In this document: positions 18,690 through 27,647 of the stretch, piece by piece | Layout of the letters: each line of letters opens with the position of its first letter | Position numbering within the stretch: the first letter of the stretch is position 1 | NCBI GenBank assembly: GCA_019637435.1 | Contig: JAHBVO010000001.1 | Span: 806,001 to 870,000, forward strand | From: Candidatus Obscuribacterales bacterium | GTDB lineage: Bacteria > Cyanobacteriota > Vampirovibrionia > Obscuribacterales > Obscuribacteraceae | Direction of reading: 5' to 3' | DNA: 64,000 nucleotides | Made by a program: the position numbers and the translations under genes | Notes under the pieces: model-generated | The model's database searches: none | The model's input: the letters and a program-made list of their open reading frames with translations, nothing else | What the model was told of the DNA's origin: nothing

Positions 18690-19850
18690 ATGTCGACATT
18701 TAAGAACACCAGAGCTGCTGTTGCGCTCTCCGCTGCGCTTGTTTGCGCGTTGAATCCCCTCTCGGTCTTTGCTGTTGAACGGGTCTATTCGCCTTCTCAG
18801 GACGGTCACGAGCTTGATAAGAATTACTATCCGACCAAGAAAGTGACGGGTCAGAGCAACCCGGACGGCGGTCTAACCCTTCAAGGGGGCGTTGAATATT
18901 GCGTTCCGAAGGGAACTCCAATCAAGATGAAACTCACCAGCGTGCCCACGTCCGGTCTGCGCTTGATGGACCGTGACCTGGAGGGTGAATTGCGCCCGGC
19001 CAGGAAAGGTCAGCTGATAACGGCCACAACGACAGAGGACATTTTTGTCGACACCAACAGAGTAATTCCAGAAGGGACGACATTATCCGGCTATGTTTCT
19101 GAAATCATGCCGCCGCGGCGAATGTACCGTCCGGGCTGGGTGAAGATCAAATTTGAAGAATTGAAGCTGCCGGATGGCCGAAAGTTTGCTTTCGGTGTTC
19201 AAGCCGACAATTTCAAGAAGTCGACTAGAAAGAGTAAAGCCAAAGGCGCTGGTCGCCTGGCGTCCTATGCCGCCGGCGGTGCGATCGTGGGGACGATGGT
19301 CGCTTATCAGTTGACCGGCGGTATTCGAGGAACCATCTCGATGCACGGCTACAACCTCGCCGCTGGCGCTGCGCTGGGCGCTGTCGCCGCCACCACCTAC
19401 GCCGCCATGAAGAAGGGTAAGGCTGCCGTGTTGGAGCCTGGCGATGACCTTAATATGAACATCGACACAGACCTGCTAATGCCGGTTGCGACGAAACCGA
19501 CACCAAAGAAAAAACCAAAACAGCTCGCCGGTCTGGATGTTGAGGTCTTGAACTCCAAAGCTGTCTCGGATGGACTGGGTGGTCGTGTCATGCGAGTAGA
19601 TCTGAAGATCGATAACAACTCGCAGCGAAGACTGCGCTCTACGGACTTCTACCTTCAGGACGCTCTGAAGAACATGGAACCTATTTCGGTCACCAATGGG
19701 GACGAAGATTCCCAAATGTGGTTCGAAATCGCTCCGTACAGCGTAGAGAAGAAGCGAATAGCGTTCAGCATGGAATATCCTAAGCTGAAACATAAGGTCG
19801 TGATCCTCGACCATGCCTCGCGTAAAGTCGTGCATGAGATAGAGCTTTAA
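18690..19850 (+). CDS. secreted hypothetical protein with glycine-rich hydrophobic core
   Basis: A 386-residue exported protein. Residues 1-28 are a signal peptide (AAVALSAALVCALNPLSVFA). Residues 70-175 form a beta-rich region with the pattern GTPIKMKLTSVP, then VDTNRVIPEGTTLSGYVSEI and WVKIKFEELKLPDGR, which resembles pilus or conjugation scaffold (TrbI/TraB-like) beta domains in style only. About 190-240 are Gly/Ala-rich and could insert in a membrane. About 270-386 form a second beta domain (LDVEVLNSKAVSDGLGGRV to VILDHASRKVVHEIEL). A GAGGAAG ribosome site precedes the start. I do not recognise a named family. Confidence 0.65.
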   Translation: MSTFKNTRAAVALSAALVCALNPLSVFAVERVYSPSQDGHELDKNYYPTKKVTGQSNPDGGLTLQGGVEYCVPKGTPIKMKLTSVPTSGLRLMDRDLEGELRPARKGQLITATTTEDIFVDTNRVIPEGTTLSGYVSEIMPPRRMYRPGWVKIKFEELKLPDGRKFAFGVQADNFKKSTRKSKAKGAGRLASYAAGGAIVGTMVAYQLTGGIRGTISMHGYNLAAGAALGAVAATTYAAMKKGKAAVLEPGDDLNMNIDTDLLMPVATKPTPKKKPKQLAGLDVEVLNSKAVSDGLGGRVMRVDLKIDNNSQRRLRSTDFYLQDALKNMEPISVTNGDEDSQMWFEIAPYSVEKKRIAFSMEYPKLKHKVVILDHASRKVVHEIEL

Positions 19851-20343
19851 GGGGTACTCTCACTCCCGGCGGACGGCTTGATGCCCTCTTTCATCTATGT
19901 TTCGACTTGTGAGCGCATTCCGGTTCAACCAGATCCGATTTGTATGTTGCTGGCGGGGATATTTTAGGTTCGAGCAAGATATTTTTGGGGTAACCTCGTG
20001 GAGGCTCAAAAATTCATCCCTCTTGGACTACGTAGTTTCCCCATGAGTCCCATTGACTTCGATCCCGTTTGGATTCATATTAAGACTTGCTAAGGTTGAA
20101 GTTTTGCTTGATTCCGCCAAACGTGTAAGTTGACCGACCGATTACCAATCTGAATTGAATAATCTGATCGTCAAATGTACAAGGTTCGGCTGATCCGGTT
20201 TCTTGTCGACGTGTTTTTAGTGCCACTGCATGTGGTGCTCGACGGCGCGCGCGCAGGTTCCAAAATTTAACGGTCCACCCCGACACCGTTCACCAAGCGA
20301 GCTCATCGGTATCCGAGCCAGTACATTCAACGAAGAACGCCCC
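19851..20343. other. intergenic stretch with no recognised element
   Basis: About 490 bp between two plus-strand genes. No ORF with a ribosome site, no strong hairpin and no tRNA-like sequence was seen. It is relatively AT-rich between 19960 and 20200 and may hold the promoter of the downstream gene. Confidence 0.4.
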
Positions 20344-21465
20344 ATGTTTTCAACACTTACATCCTCATCCCCTAAAGAGCCTCCGGGCTACGACCTGAAC
20401 AGCATATTCCGCCCGTTCACCAGCGAAGCTGCGGAGAATGCCAAAACTGATCCTGCGTCGCGCCTCAATGCACGTCAGGGCAAAAGCCTGTTTAATATCG
20501 AACTTACCAGATTTCCAAAACTTTGCGGTGATGAGCCTTTGATGTCATGGCTGCTCAGAGCCTCCGGCATAGTGCCCGATCACGTTATGCGCGATGCTAT
20601 CGAAGTTTCTCGCAAAGGAGACCTGACTCCGTTTGAGATTCTTTCCCTGTCAGGTCGCATCTCGCACTCCGACATGCGAGCAGTAGAACGGGCAATCCAA
20701 TATATTGAAGCCGGTGCTATCTATCGTGACTTCGCTGCGATCGCATTGTCTTTCGCATGCCACCACTTTATCGAATTTGATGATGCACTCTGGGACCTGG
20801 GCTTGCATCCAAGCAATCCATTTTCCAATTTCAGACTGTATGAGCTTCTCGAAAACTGCGGCATGTTTTCTCAGCAAGAATTGCTAGCGGTTCGTCAGGA
20901 GTGTCTATCACGTGGCGTGACGCTCGGATTTGCGCTCATGAAAAACAATATGATGTCCGGTCAGTTGCTGAAGGTATTGCTTGAATGTTTGGCGGCGGTA
21001 AACAGTAATAAACTTCAGTATCACGATCTGGTACTCACAGTGATCAGTATCTTGAGAGACACTGACACCATGTATGGTGTCGCAGACGGTATGACGCATG
21101 AAGCGCGATTGGTCTCTCAGGTTCCGATTTCGACAAACGACCGTGCTCTGGGCAATCTGCTCATGTGCTCCAATCTTGTCCAACTCGAAGACATAGTGTT
21201 TTGTCTAGAAATTGCATTGGAAGACCGACGTTCTTTAGGCGAAGTGCTAGCGGATTTCTTGTTGGTCGATCCGATCGTCATGCAAGCGGCACGCAGTCTA
21301 TCGTTTATGGTCAATGAGAAACGGCTTACGGCCAGACGCAGCGTGGAATTGCTGGAAGAAGTGAAAAGAACGGGAATGCCTTTGCAAGCAATCTTCAATG
21401 ACGGAAACAGCTTGACCGTCATGAATGGAGTATTGACGCCTGTGGCGATGACATCGATTGCATAG
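20344..21465 (+). CDS. hypothetical helical protein
   Basis: A 373-residue soluble protein with no signal peptide or membrane segment. It is largely alpha-helical and contains repeated blocks of the type 'LGLHPSNPFSNFRLYELLEN', 'LGFALMKNNMMSGQLLKVLL' and LGEVLADFLLVDPIVMQAA. These recall the repeats of secretion-ATPase N-terminal domains and the similar block in the DUF4388 protein at 16516. The frame is open upstream to 20230, but the ATG at 20344 gives a more natural N terminus; no strong ribosome site decides it. Its convergent neighbour is a histidine-kinase-like gene. Function unknown, possibly regulatory. Confidence 0.6.
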   Translation: MFSTLTSSSPKEPPGYDLNSIFRPFTSEAAENAKTDPASRLNARQGKSLFNIELTRFPKLCGDEPLMSWLLRASGIVPDHVMRDAIEVSRKGDLTPFEILSLSGRISHSDMRAVERAIQYIEAGAIYRDFAAIALSFACHHFIEFDDALWDLGLHPSNPFSNFRLYELLENCGMFSQQELLAVRQECLSRGVTLGFALMKNNMMSGQLLKVLLECLAAVNSNKLQYHDLVLTVISILRDTDTMYGVADGMTHEARLVSQVPISTNDRALGNLLMCSNLVQLEDIVFCLEIALEDRRSLGEVLADFLLVDPIVMQAARSLSFMVNEKRLTARRSVELLEEVKRTGMPLQAIFNDGNSLTVMNGVLTPVAMTSIA

Positions 21466-21519
21466 AAACCGGACTCTTGTTTTCAGCAAATACTCGGATC
21501 AGTTTGACTTCATTTGACT

Positions 21520-22902
21520 TCAATCTACGCGAGGCAAACGGATAACGAATTCCGCTCCGGTTCTTGTCGACGTATCCGCTGAGATTGAGCCGCCGTGCGC
21601 TTCCAGGATGCGACGCACCGTAGCCAGACTCATGCCGGACCCGGTGCTGTCGGGACGAGAGTTCAAACGAGTAAAAGGTTTGAAGATCGTTTTTGTATCC
21701 ATGATATCGATACCAACCCCTTCGTCGTTAACGATGAACAGCCAATCGTCATCGTCGTCTCTTATAGAAATTTCGATCGAAGGTTTAGTTCCTGAACGTC
21801 TGTATTTGATCGCATTTTCTATTACTGCTTTCCAAACGTAAGTCAACCTTTCGTTGTTCGAGAAGACGTTCGGCATGGTATCAGGTTTGCGTATCACCGC
21901 TTCGGTCGATTTGATTACTTCATCCAGTTCGGTCAGTGCTTCGTTCAATGAAGTGGCGGAGTTTATAAACGTCATCTCTGCGGGAGTGGTGGCACGTGTG
22001 TAATGCCACAAATCGTCCAACATGCGAGTGATGGAGGCGCACCCGGCAAGGCATTTATCAATGAATTCGTCAGCGTCGGGACCGAGGCGATCTTTATATC
22101 TAACTGCAAGCAGTTTCAAATAACTGGAAACGATTTTTGCTGGCTCTTGAATCTGCTGTGTCAGTAAAAACGAGACGCTGCGGAGTTCTTCATCTGATTT
22201 TAGAAGGTCAACGGCGACTGATTCCAATCTGCTCTCAAGATCTTCACCGGTGTTCTCCGAAAATGTTTTCAGTTCGCTTTTCAAACGTGATAACTCGATT
22301 TCCGCATGCATGGCGATTTCTTGAGTTCTCTGATGGGCATAAACTGCAGAAGCGAATTTGCTCAGACTCTTCAAGAGTCGAAGGTCTTCCTTATCGAATT
22401 GGGTTTCCTCATCATGAATGAGAACCCAGATTGTACCCACGGGTTCATCATAATGATAAAAAGGAACCAGCAGGCACCAGTAGATCGGTGGATCCATTTC
22501 GTTGATGTATTTATAGCGGCGGGCCGGCTGTTTAAACAGCAAATGAGTCTTGCGATCGATAACGTCCCCGCATGGTCCGAAGTCGCGCGGAGTTCCGCCG
22601 TGGCGATTGGGTTCCCAGATTCCCGAAACCGCCGGCCAATAAAAAGCCTTTTGATCCGGAGTTGGCAAGCTCACTCCGGCTGACTGAAAGCCTAATCTTT
22701 CAACAATCAGGTCGGTGAGAGCTTGCAGAATTGACTCAGGCTGTTCAGCGAGGTGAACGGCAAGATCGGAAAGCATCTCAGCTTCGAGCTTGTATTGCGG
22801 TTCTTTTGACGGCGCCTGGTCGAGTTCCTCCGTGCAGAGGACTGCGTCGAGGTCGAGGCACGAGGATGAAGTGTTGGTGTTTCCGTATGAATCCGCAATC
22901 AT
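21520..22902 (-). CDS. GAF sensor histidine-kinase-like protein lacking the phospho-acceptor His
   Basis: A 460-residue soluble protein. About 42-188 form a GAF-like sensor domain (VERLGFQSAGVSLP, 'GTIWVLIHDEETQFDKEDLR'). A coiled segment leads to a dimerisation region of the bacteriophytochrome-kinase type (QQIQEPAKIVSSYLKLLAVR), where the usual H-D-L-Q-E-P reads Q249-Q-I-Q-E-P, so the phosphorylated His is absent. The ATP-binding domain is complete: N box with N363 (ENAIKY), G1 DEGVGI (393-398), F box IFKPF and G2 GSGMSLA (421-427). No response regulator is adjacent. It could act as an ATP-binding scaffold or phosphorylate another partner; autophosphorylation in the usual way is unlikely. 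Confidence 0.8.
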   Translation of the reverse strand: MIADSYGNTNTSSSCLDLDAVLCTEELDQAPSKEPQYKLEAEMLSDLAVHLAEQPESILQALTDLIVERLGFQSAGVSLPTPDQKAFYWPAVSGIWEPNRHGGTPRDFGPCGDVIDRKTHLLFKQPARRYKYINEMDPPIYWCLLVPFYHYDEPVGTIWVLIHDEETQFDKEDLRLLKSLSKFASAVYAHQRTQEIAMHAEIELSRLKSELKTFSENTGEDLESRLESVAVDLLKSDEELRSVSFLLTQQIQEPAKIVSSYLKLLAVRYKDRLGPDADEFIDKCLAGCASITRMLDDLWHYTRATTPAEMTFINSATSLNEALTELDEVIKSTEAVIRKPDTMPNVFSNNERLTYVWKAVIENAIKYRRSGTKPSIEISIRDDDDDWLFIVNDEGVGIDIMDTKTIFKPFTRLNSRPDSTGSGMSLATVRRILEAHGGSISADTSTRTGAEFVIRLPRVD

Positions 22903-23048
22903 GATAGAGCCGAGATGGACAGCGGCTGGTCAGTAGCGAGTTACTAGAATATAGCAAATTACTTTTGCAATGTGTTGATTGAAAGATTCGCTCGAAACAT
23001 TCAGCGCGTCGCATGAATAGCCCCGAAACATTACCGCAAAAAGTGAAA

Positions 23049-23069
23049 GAAGCCCCACCACAGGGCTTC
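23049..23069 (-). terminator. rho-independent terminator of the 78-residue gene
   Basis: On the minus strand GAAGCCC-N7-GGGCTTC forms a 7-bp stem followed by TTTCACTTTTTG. It begins 44 bases after the stop at 23113, which fits a terminator for that small gene and supports it as a separate transcription unit. Confidence 0.65.
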
Positions 23070-23112
23070 AATACAAGGAGGAAAGTAGATCGTGGGATCT
23101 GATAAAACTTTG

Positions 23113-23349
23113 CTATGCGGCTTGGAGAGCCACATCGTACTTAAGTCTCACGAAGTCGTATTCGACTCGGATGGAAACAGTGTTTTGTGTCGCGAATTCC
23201 AGTCTTACGCGACCGAGGCTGTTGGTGCTGTATTCGCTCCAATGTGATGGCACGGATACGATTACGTTTTCCGGGCCCCATTCCTCAACGTATGCCTTTA
23301 ATACTTGGCAGAGTCGATCTTCATCTCTAGGGTCTCTGAACATTGTCAT
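23113..23349 (-). CDS. small hypothetical protein, 78 residues
   Basis: A short acidic soluble protein starting MTMFRDPRDEDRLCQVL, with helical N terminus and beta-type C terminus (VRLEFATQNTVSIRVEYDFV). No signal peptide or membrane segment. It is followed by a good terminator, which favours it over the open frame on the opposite strand in the same place. The ATG has only a weak purine stretch (GAGGCAAAGA) before it. No family recognised; it may fold as a small alpha/beta unit. Confidence 0.5.
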   Translation of the reverse strand: MTMFRDPRDEDRLCQVLKAYVEEWGPENVIVSVPSHWSEYSTNSLGRVRLEFATQNTVSIRVEYDFVRLKYDVALQAA

Positions 23350-23430
23350 TCTTTGCCTCGCTGCCGGGTCACAGCTTCCAAGGGGGTGTTGTGCTTTAGA
23401 GCATAGAGTTTGTCATGAGCTCCAACAATT

Positions 23431-23443
23431 GGGGAATTTCCCC
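23431..23443. promoter_or_regulatory. palindrome upstream of the 78-residue gene
   Basis: GGGGAATTTCCCC is a perfect 6-bp inverted repeat around one base, about 82 bases before the start at 23349. It uses the same GGGGAA half-site as the palindrome at 27472 but in opposite arrangement. Could be a dimeric operator. The remainder of the 293-bp gap to the LCP gene shows only a doubled TTAGCGC around 23555-23570. Confidence 0.35.
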
Positions 23444-23642
23444 CCTCATGCGTAGAATTCCCATCGCGTAAAAACAGGCCGGGCAGCGAAACATTGATTG
23501 TATCAGCGCTTTCGAGATCGCAATTTTGAAACTGTAAACTCGTTGAGCTAGCTTAGCGCAGTGTTAGCGCTACCCTCTCGAACTCAGGGTGGGTGAATTA
23601 GAATCGCGCTTTTGCCGGCCGGTTGTGCTTTTGTAAGTTATC

Positions 23643-25085
23643 CTACTGAGTTTGAATCAGCGGCGTTTCGCTATCATTGCTATTAATAGGTTCCGAATTA
23701 GGCGGCACTGCGGCACTTGCTGTCGTGCCCTGCATTCCGGCGACGTGCGTCGGTCCGGGTAAAACAACTGACAGTTCGCAGCCCGCCAGTTGTCCGTATT
23801 TCACAACGACGGGCCAGTCGGATATCTCCGGTAAATCGCTGCACACCATCGATATTACTTCAGCGGTTGCCCTGCGGTTATTCAGGTTGATTTGCGCGTG
23901 CTGGCAGTCATTGTCGAGGTGCGTGAGAATCGTGCGAACCCGCCATCCACGCTCCTTAAGTTGATTAGCCATAAATTCGGCTTGACCTTGCGCCGCTTCT
24001 CTGTATCGGATGGTGATTCTGGTTTTCTTGCGAAGGGTTTCTTCGTCTCCCGAGTATGATGCGGTTTCACGGCGTTCGCGGCGCTCACTTTGCGGCTCCG
24101 GTGCGACAAGCGCGAAGCGCTCGAAAATATTCTGCGTTCCTTTCTCATCGAGAATAAAATAGTTGACACCGTCTATGGTGGCGCCATCGCCCGGCAATGT
24201 CGAGGTTAAAACAGATCCAGGCTTCAAATCTTTCACAAAGGACATAATCGCCGCAATTTTGTCAGGCGGTAAGTCTGTCTTAACGCATTTATAGCCGGCT
24301 TCAACCAGCTGAGGAGCCTTCAATAATACGGTCGGATCTTTCAGCTTGCTGAGTGACTGGCGAAGAAACCATTGCTGTCTCTCCATCCGTCCGATATCTG
24401 CGTACGCATCCTTTCGGAAGCGAACATAGCCCTCTGCTTGCTCAGCCGTAAGCATCTGTTTTCCGGGTTTGAGATCAATTTTGAGACCGGAAGTTTTGTC
24501 CTCGTAGTGCATTTCTTTTTCGACGACAACTTCGACCGGACCAAGCAGTTTGAATAGATCCTTCAGACCCATCGTGTCGACTACGACGTAATGATCGACC
24601 GGAACATTGAAGTTGTTCTTCACGGTTTCAACGGCGTATTCAGGACCGCCAACAGCGTGCGCTTGATTGATTTTGCTCAGGTGACGGCCAACCGACACGC
24701 GGCTGTCGCGAGGAATTGAAATGATTCCGACTTTATCGTGATCCGGATCTAGTGAAACCAACATCATCGTGTCGGAGCGATTGCCCTGATATCTTTCGGC
24801 GTCGTCGCCGTTCCAATCGACTCCCATGATGAGCACGTTCATACGTTCATCAAGTCTTGGAATGAATGGCACTGCGGACAGGGCGTTTGCCGCAGCCTGT
24901 TTAGCGTTTTCCATGCGACAAGCGACAGAGTCTTGTTGACCGGCTTTGCAAGGGAATGCTACGTACGTGACAGAGAGTGCCACCGCTGCCAGTGTCAAAC
25001 TTATAGCTGTTATCGACAACCCAAGTCTGAGCTTGCTGGGTTTGTCGTCGTTCCAGCTGCGTGATTCCTTATAGTGGTCGCCCAA
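23643..25085 (-). CDS. LytR-CpsA-Psr family protein with LytR_C domain
   Basis: A 480-residue type II membrane protein: one helix at about 23-47 (LGLSITAISLTLAAVALSV), then the LCP domain from about 80 (NVLIMGVDWNG, RSDTMMLVSLDPDHDKVGII, SIPRDSRV), and a LytR_C domain at about 360-450 (ITIRYREAAQGQAEFMANQL, GWRVRTILTH). LCP enzymes transfer glycopolymers from prenyl carriers to peptidoglycan or other envelope acceptors; the conserved Asp and Arg residues (NRSDTM, IPRDSR) bind the pyrophosphate. The start is a TTG with GAGG a few bases before it. It is divergent from the 25356 gene. Acceptor polymer unknown. Confidence 0.88.
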   Translation of the reverse strand: MGDHYKESRSWNDDKPSKLRLGLSITAISLTLAAVALSVTYVAFPCKAGQQDSVACRMENAKQAAANALSAVPFIPRLDERMNVLIMGVDWNGDDAERYQGNRSDTMMLVSLDPDHDKVGIISIPRDSRVSVGRHLSKINQAHAVGGPEYAVETVKNNFNVPVDHYVVVDTMGLKDLFKLLGPVEVVVEKEMHYEDKTSGLKIDLKPGKQMLTAEQAEGYVRFRKDAYADIGRMERQQWFLRQSLSKLKDPTVLLKAPQLVEAGYKCVKTDLPPDKIAAIMSFVKDLKPGSVLTSTLPGDGATIDGVNYFILDEKGTQNIFERFALVAPEPQSERRERRETASYSGDEETLRKKTRITIRYREAAQGQAEFMANQLKERGWRVRTILTHLDNDCQHAQINLNNRRATAEVISMVCSDLPEISDWPVVVKYGQLAGCELSVVLPGPTHVAGMQGTTASAAVPPNSEPINSNDSETPLIQTQ

Positions 25086-25355
25086 AATGCCTCTTCCAGT
25101 AAACGCCGAACGCTTCTGTGCAGATAACAGTTTAAGGGCACATCCGGGGTTCGGGTGCTTTACATTTAAAACATCTTATTCTGGCTGTTACACCTCTTGG
25201 CATTTTTTTACGCGAATGTCTTCATTCTTAGCTATCCGGCGCCATCATTTTCCATCTCTCCATAGAACACTTGGCGGACCTCGAACTGTTTCAGTTGCAC
25301 ATAGGTTGCCTTTGCTCGAACACAATGAGGCGTCGTTTCTTTTGAGGTGCAATCC

Positions 25356-26015
25356 GTGGAAAGAAGGCTGAGTCCTGAAGAAATTCGTCAGATGCGTAGT
25401 GATGAGGATCGTCTTTTTCCGGATCCGTTATTGCGTCAGAACATTCCGTTGGAACGCCTACTGCCAGATTACATGGTGAAGTCGGTTGGTGATAACCTCG
25501 AATTTCCTCTGTCTGGACAGCTCCTTTCAGACCTTTACGAAAAGGATGCGACGAGGCTTGTGAGGGAGACTATTACTGCCTGGGCGGATGGCAGCGATGA
25601 TGTCGGGCAGAAATATCATGAGTTGAACCGGACGCTCGCCGGTTGGGGAGCGCTTCGAGGGCATCCGAACATGGAAGGTGTTTACGAGGCTCTTGAGCGG
25701 CAGGGCGTGCTTCCTGATTTGATGATGCTGTTTGTGCATGGGCGAGGTGGCGCTGAATACACTCGCGAGTATCTCGATCGTTTCATAGACAAACCCGCAT
25801 ACGTGAATTCTGGTGGTCCATACAAAGGTGGTAGAGAGCCTGTTGTCGAGCTGGGCGCGAGATATCTGCGCAGAAATTTTGATGCAATCAATAGGGATGG
25901 TGATTCACTGGTTACTCGAATGGGCCTGAACCCATTTCGCGAACGCGACAAAGTTGATTTCCCTGAAGTCATGCGACACTGGCGCAAGCCTCGTCCGGAG
26001 CCGCGCAGCAACTGA
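25356..26015 (+). CDS. hypothetical protein, 219 residues
   Basis: A soluble, charged, mostly helical protein. The GTG at 25356 is preferred because GAGG (25344-25347) lies 8 bases before it; a GTG at 25347 in the same frame overlaps that ribosome site. The C terminus is Arg/Pro-rich (HWRKPRPEPRSN). A Gly-rich segment (VHGRGGAEYTREYLDRF, later GGPYKGGREPVVELGARYL) is the most distinctive part. No family recognised and no signal peptide. It is divergent from the LCP gene; the 270-bp gap holds no element I can name. Confidence 0.6.
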   Translation: MERRLSPEEIRQMRSDEDRLFPDPLLRQNIPLERLLPDYMVKSVGDNLEFPLSGQLLSDLYEKDATRLVRETITAWADGSDDVGQKYHELNRTLAGWGALRGHPNMEGVYEALERQGVLPDLMMLFVHGRGGAEYTREYLDRFIDKPAYVNSGGPYKGGREPVVELGARYLRRNFDAINRDGDSLVTRMGLNPFRERDKVDFPEVMRHWRKPRPEPRSN

Positions 26016-26099
26016 GCGAACGTTTAAAATCGGCCATGCTCATTTCAAAATCGCCATGCCTATTTTAATAGACTGTCGTGCTATCGTTTGACACCATAT

Positions 26100-26159
26100 A
26101 CGCAACCATATTCAGCGCTGGCGCCTGGTGCCGACGCAACCATATTTAGCGGCTGGCGC
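26100..26159. repeat. imperfect tandem repeat spanning the stop of the matrixin gene
   Basis: Copies of about 25 bp at 26100-26124 and 26134-26159 share ACGCAACCATATT-AGCG-CTGGCGC with small differences. On the minus strand the second copy contains the gene's TAA stop and the first copy carries TGA at the matching position. Confidence 0.75.
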
Positions 26160-27240
26160 GTTGTTCCGAGCTAAGAGTGTACAGTCTGACGATAGTATTT
26201 GCATCACGTTGGGTGAGATCTTTCCAGGTGTCTGCCACGCCCATTGTGTGAAACATGGCATCGTCCGGATTGGCCGTATGTCCGGCAAGTCCTAGCACGT
26301 GACCGATTTCGTGCAGGCAGGTGCGTCGCATGCGATTGTCCGTGACTGGATTTTGCTCTACCAGTGGAACCGTTAGAAATGTGATCGTGCCACGCACCAG
26401 ACCGGTTTTCGTCGACGAATCGAGCACGGCATGACCTGCTTCGGCGATGTTTTTGAATTTGTTCGGATCATCCGACCACTGACAAATTATTTGTGCTTGC
26501 TCCGGCCGGTCGACCAGCGCGAATGAGACTAGACCATTGGAAGCCTGACTCCAGGCTGCGAACGACTGTTTCAAAATTTCCGCGAATTGTGGTTTAAAAC
26601 CTGGCACCGAGTCGCCCGGTGTCACATAAACTCTGAGCGGCATCTGCGCCGGTTGCCATCTGATAATCCCTTCGCGAGTGACTTCAACGTAGTAATCCGT
26701 TTCACTCACTTGCGGCTGACCAGCTTGACCGTATGTCGCGATCATCTTTGCACGCTCGCCTTCAAGCCCCGACACCAAGCTTGCTATTTTCTTCGCATCC
26801 CGGTCTGCTGGAAAACGACTCAGGTAAGTTCGAAACGTTTCGATCGACTTATCCAGCTGCCCGGTTGATTGGTAAAGCCCGCCAAGCGTAACCCAGGTTG
26901 CGGCAAGGTTAGAATTCAGGTTTAGCGCGGTCCGAAGCTCATTGATAGCTGCGGTTGATTGACCTGTTTTTGCCAGCGCGACTGCATACATATGATGGAT
27001 GTCCGCGTTATCTGGTGCCAGCTCGGATGCTTTCCGAAGTGATTCAACCGCGTCGGCATTATTGTTGGAATGAAGAAAGTTGCGTCCCGCATTGAATGCG
27101 TCGTAAGCGCCCTGAGAGATCTCCTTGCCGTCCATCAGGATCTGTGCCCGCGCGACGTCGCAGGTGAGCGCAACTGCGGCGGAAAAAACAGCTATCGCGC
27201 CTGATGCAACCAGCGTTCTTGCTTTGATTTGCGAAACCAA
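26146..27240 (-). CDS. secreted TPR and matrixin-like zinc metalloprotease
   Basis: A 364-residue exported protein. The signal peptide core is LVASGAIAVFSAAVAL. Three TPR units follow (about 30-140: AFNAGRNFLHSNNNADAVES, MYAVALAKTGQSTAAINELR, ATWVTLGGLYQSTGQLDKSI). The C-terminal domain has the metzincin zinc motif HEIGHVLGLAGH (HExxHxxGxxH, first His at about 310) followed by a Met-turn-like AMFHTMG. The start is set at a TTG because AGAGG lies 5 bases upstream and the peptide then begins MVSQIKAR; an ATG at 27273 is the alternative. It would act in the periplasm or outside the cell. The gene end is partly duplicated downstream. Confidence 0.8.
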   Translation of the reverse strand: MVSQIKARTLVASGAIAVFSAAVALTCDVARAQILMDGKEISQGAYDAFNAGRNFLHSNNNADAVESLRKASELAPDNADIHHMYAVALAKTGQSTAAINELRTALNLNSNLAATWVTLGGLYQSTGQLDKSIETFRTYLSRFPADRDAKKIASLVSGLEGERAKMIATYGQAGQPQVSETDYYVEVTREGIIRWQPAQMPLRVYVTPGDSVPGFKPQFAEILKQSFAAWSQASNGLVSFALVDRPEQAQIICQWSDDPNKFKNIAEAGHAVLDSSTKTGLVRGTITFLTVPLVEQNPVTDNRMRRTCLHEIGHVLGLAGHTANPDDAMFHTMGVADTWKDLTQRDANTIVRLYTLSSEQRASR

Positions 27241-27348
27241 AATGACCTCTGAATCGTATGAGTTAAATCGCATTTTTCATTGTAGTGCACGATAAAAGAA
27301 ACGACATGAAGGGGACCGTATTACCTCTTTTTCACTCCTTAAAACATA

Positions 27349-27363
27349 TCCCTCAATAGGGGA
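27349..27363. promoter_or_regulatory. imperfect palindrome related to the 27472 site
   Basis: TCCCTCAATAGGGGA resembles the perfect palindrome about 123 bp further on. Two related sites in one 400-bp gap between divergent genes suggest a shared repressor or activator; inference only. Confidence 0.35.
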
Positions 27364-27471
27364 ACTGAGATGTGATTATTTGAAACCCTGTAACTGATTG
27401 ACTCTAGCTGGATTCGGGTGATTGCCATTTCGATGTTCGGTCCGGGACCCTCCGAAACCTTGTAAAATCGT

Positions 27472-27488
27472 TTCCCCTATTAGGGGAA
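27472..27488. promoter_or_regulatory. 17-bp palindrome between matrixin and oxidoreductase genes
   Basis: TTCCCCTATTAGGGGAA is a perfect inverted repeat with 8-bp arms around one base, 160 bp before the Gfo/Idh/MocA gene start. A weaker copy is at 27349. TTACGCTA also occurs twice nearby (27588-27595 and 27605-27612, 17 bp apart). Likely operators; the regulator is not identified. Confidence 0.45.
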
Positions 27489-27647
27489 GTAAACTAAAGT
27501 GTCGCGAAGAGACTTGGCGGGGCGATACTGGCGGGGGCGAATCTGGCGGAGTTGCTTTCAGACTAGACTCTCTTTTCTCAGCCTTCATTACGCTACTCTT
27601 TCGTTTACGCTAGACTTGCTTCTGCTTCGGAACGCAGGTGGTTGATT

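Noticed and set aside
19896..20045. Short plus-strand frame of about 50 codons between 18690 and 20344 genes
   Set aside because: No ribosome site and composition unlike a real small protein.
23092..23246. Plus-strand frame of 51 codons with a GTG and a textbook AAGGAGG before it
   Set aside because: It lies antisense to the 78-residue gene, whose frame is longer and is followed by a good terminator on its own strand; the protein MGSDKTLLCGLESHIV... resembles no family. Kept as a weak alternative only.
27376..27613. Two short frames on opposite strands between the matrixin and oxidoreductase genes
   Set aside because: They overlap the palindromes and lack ribosome sites; more likely regulatory DNA.
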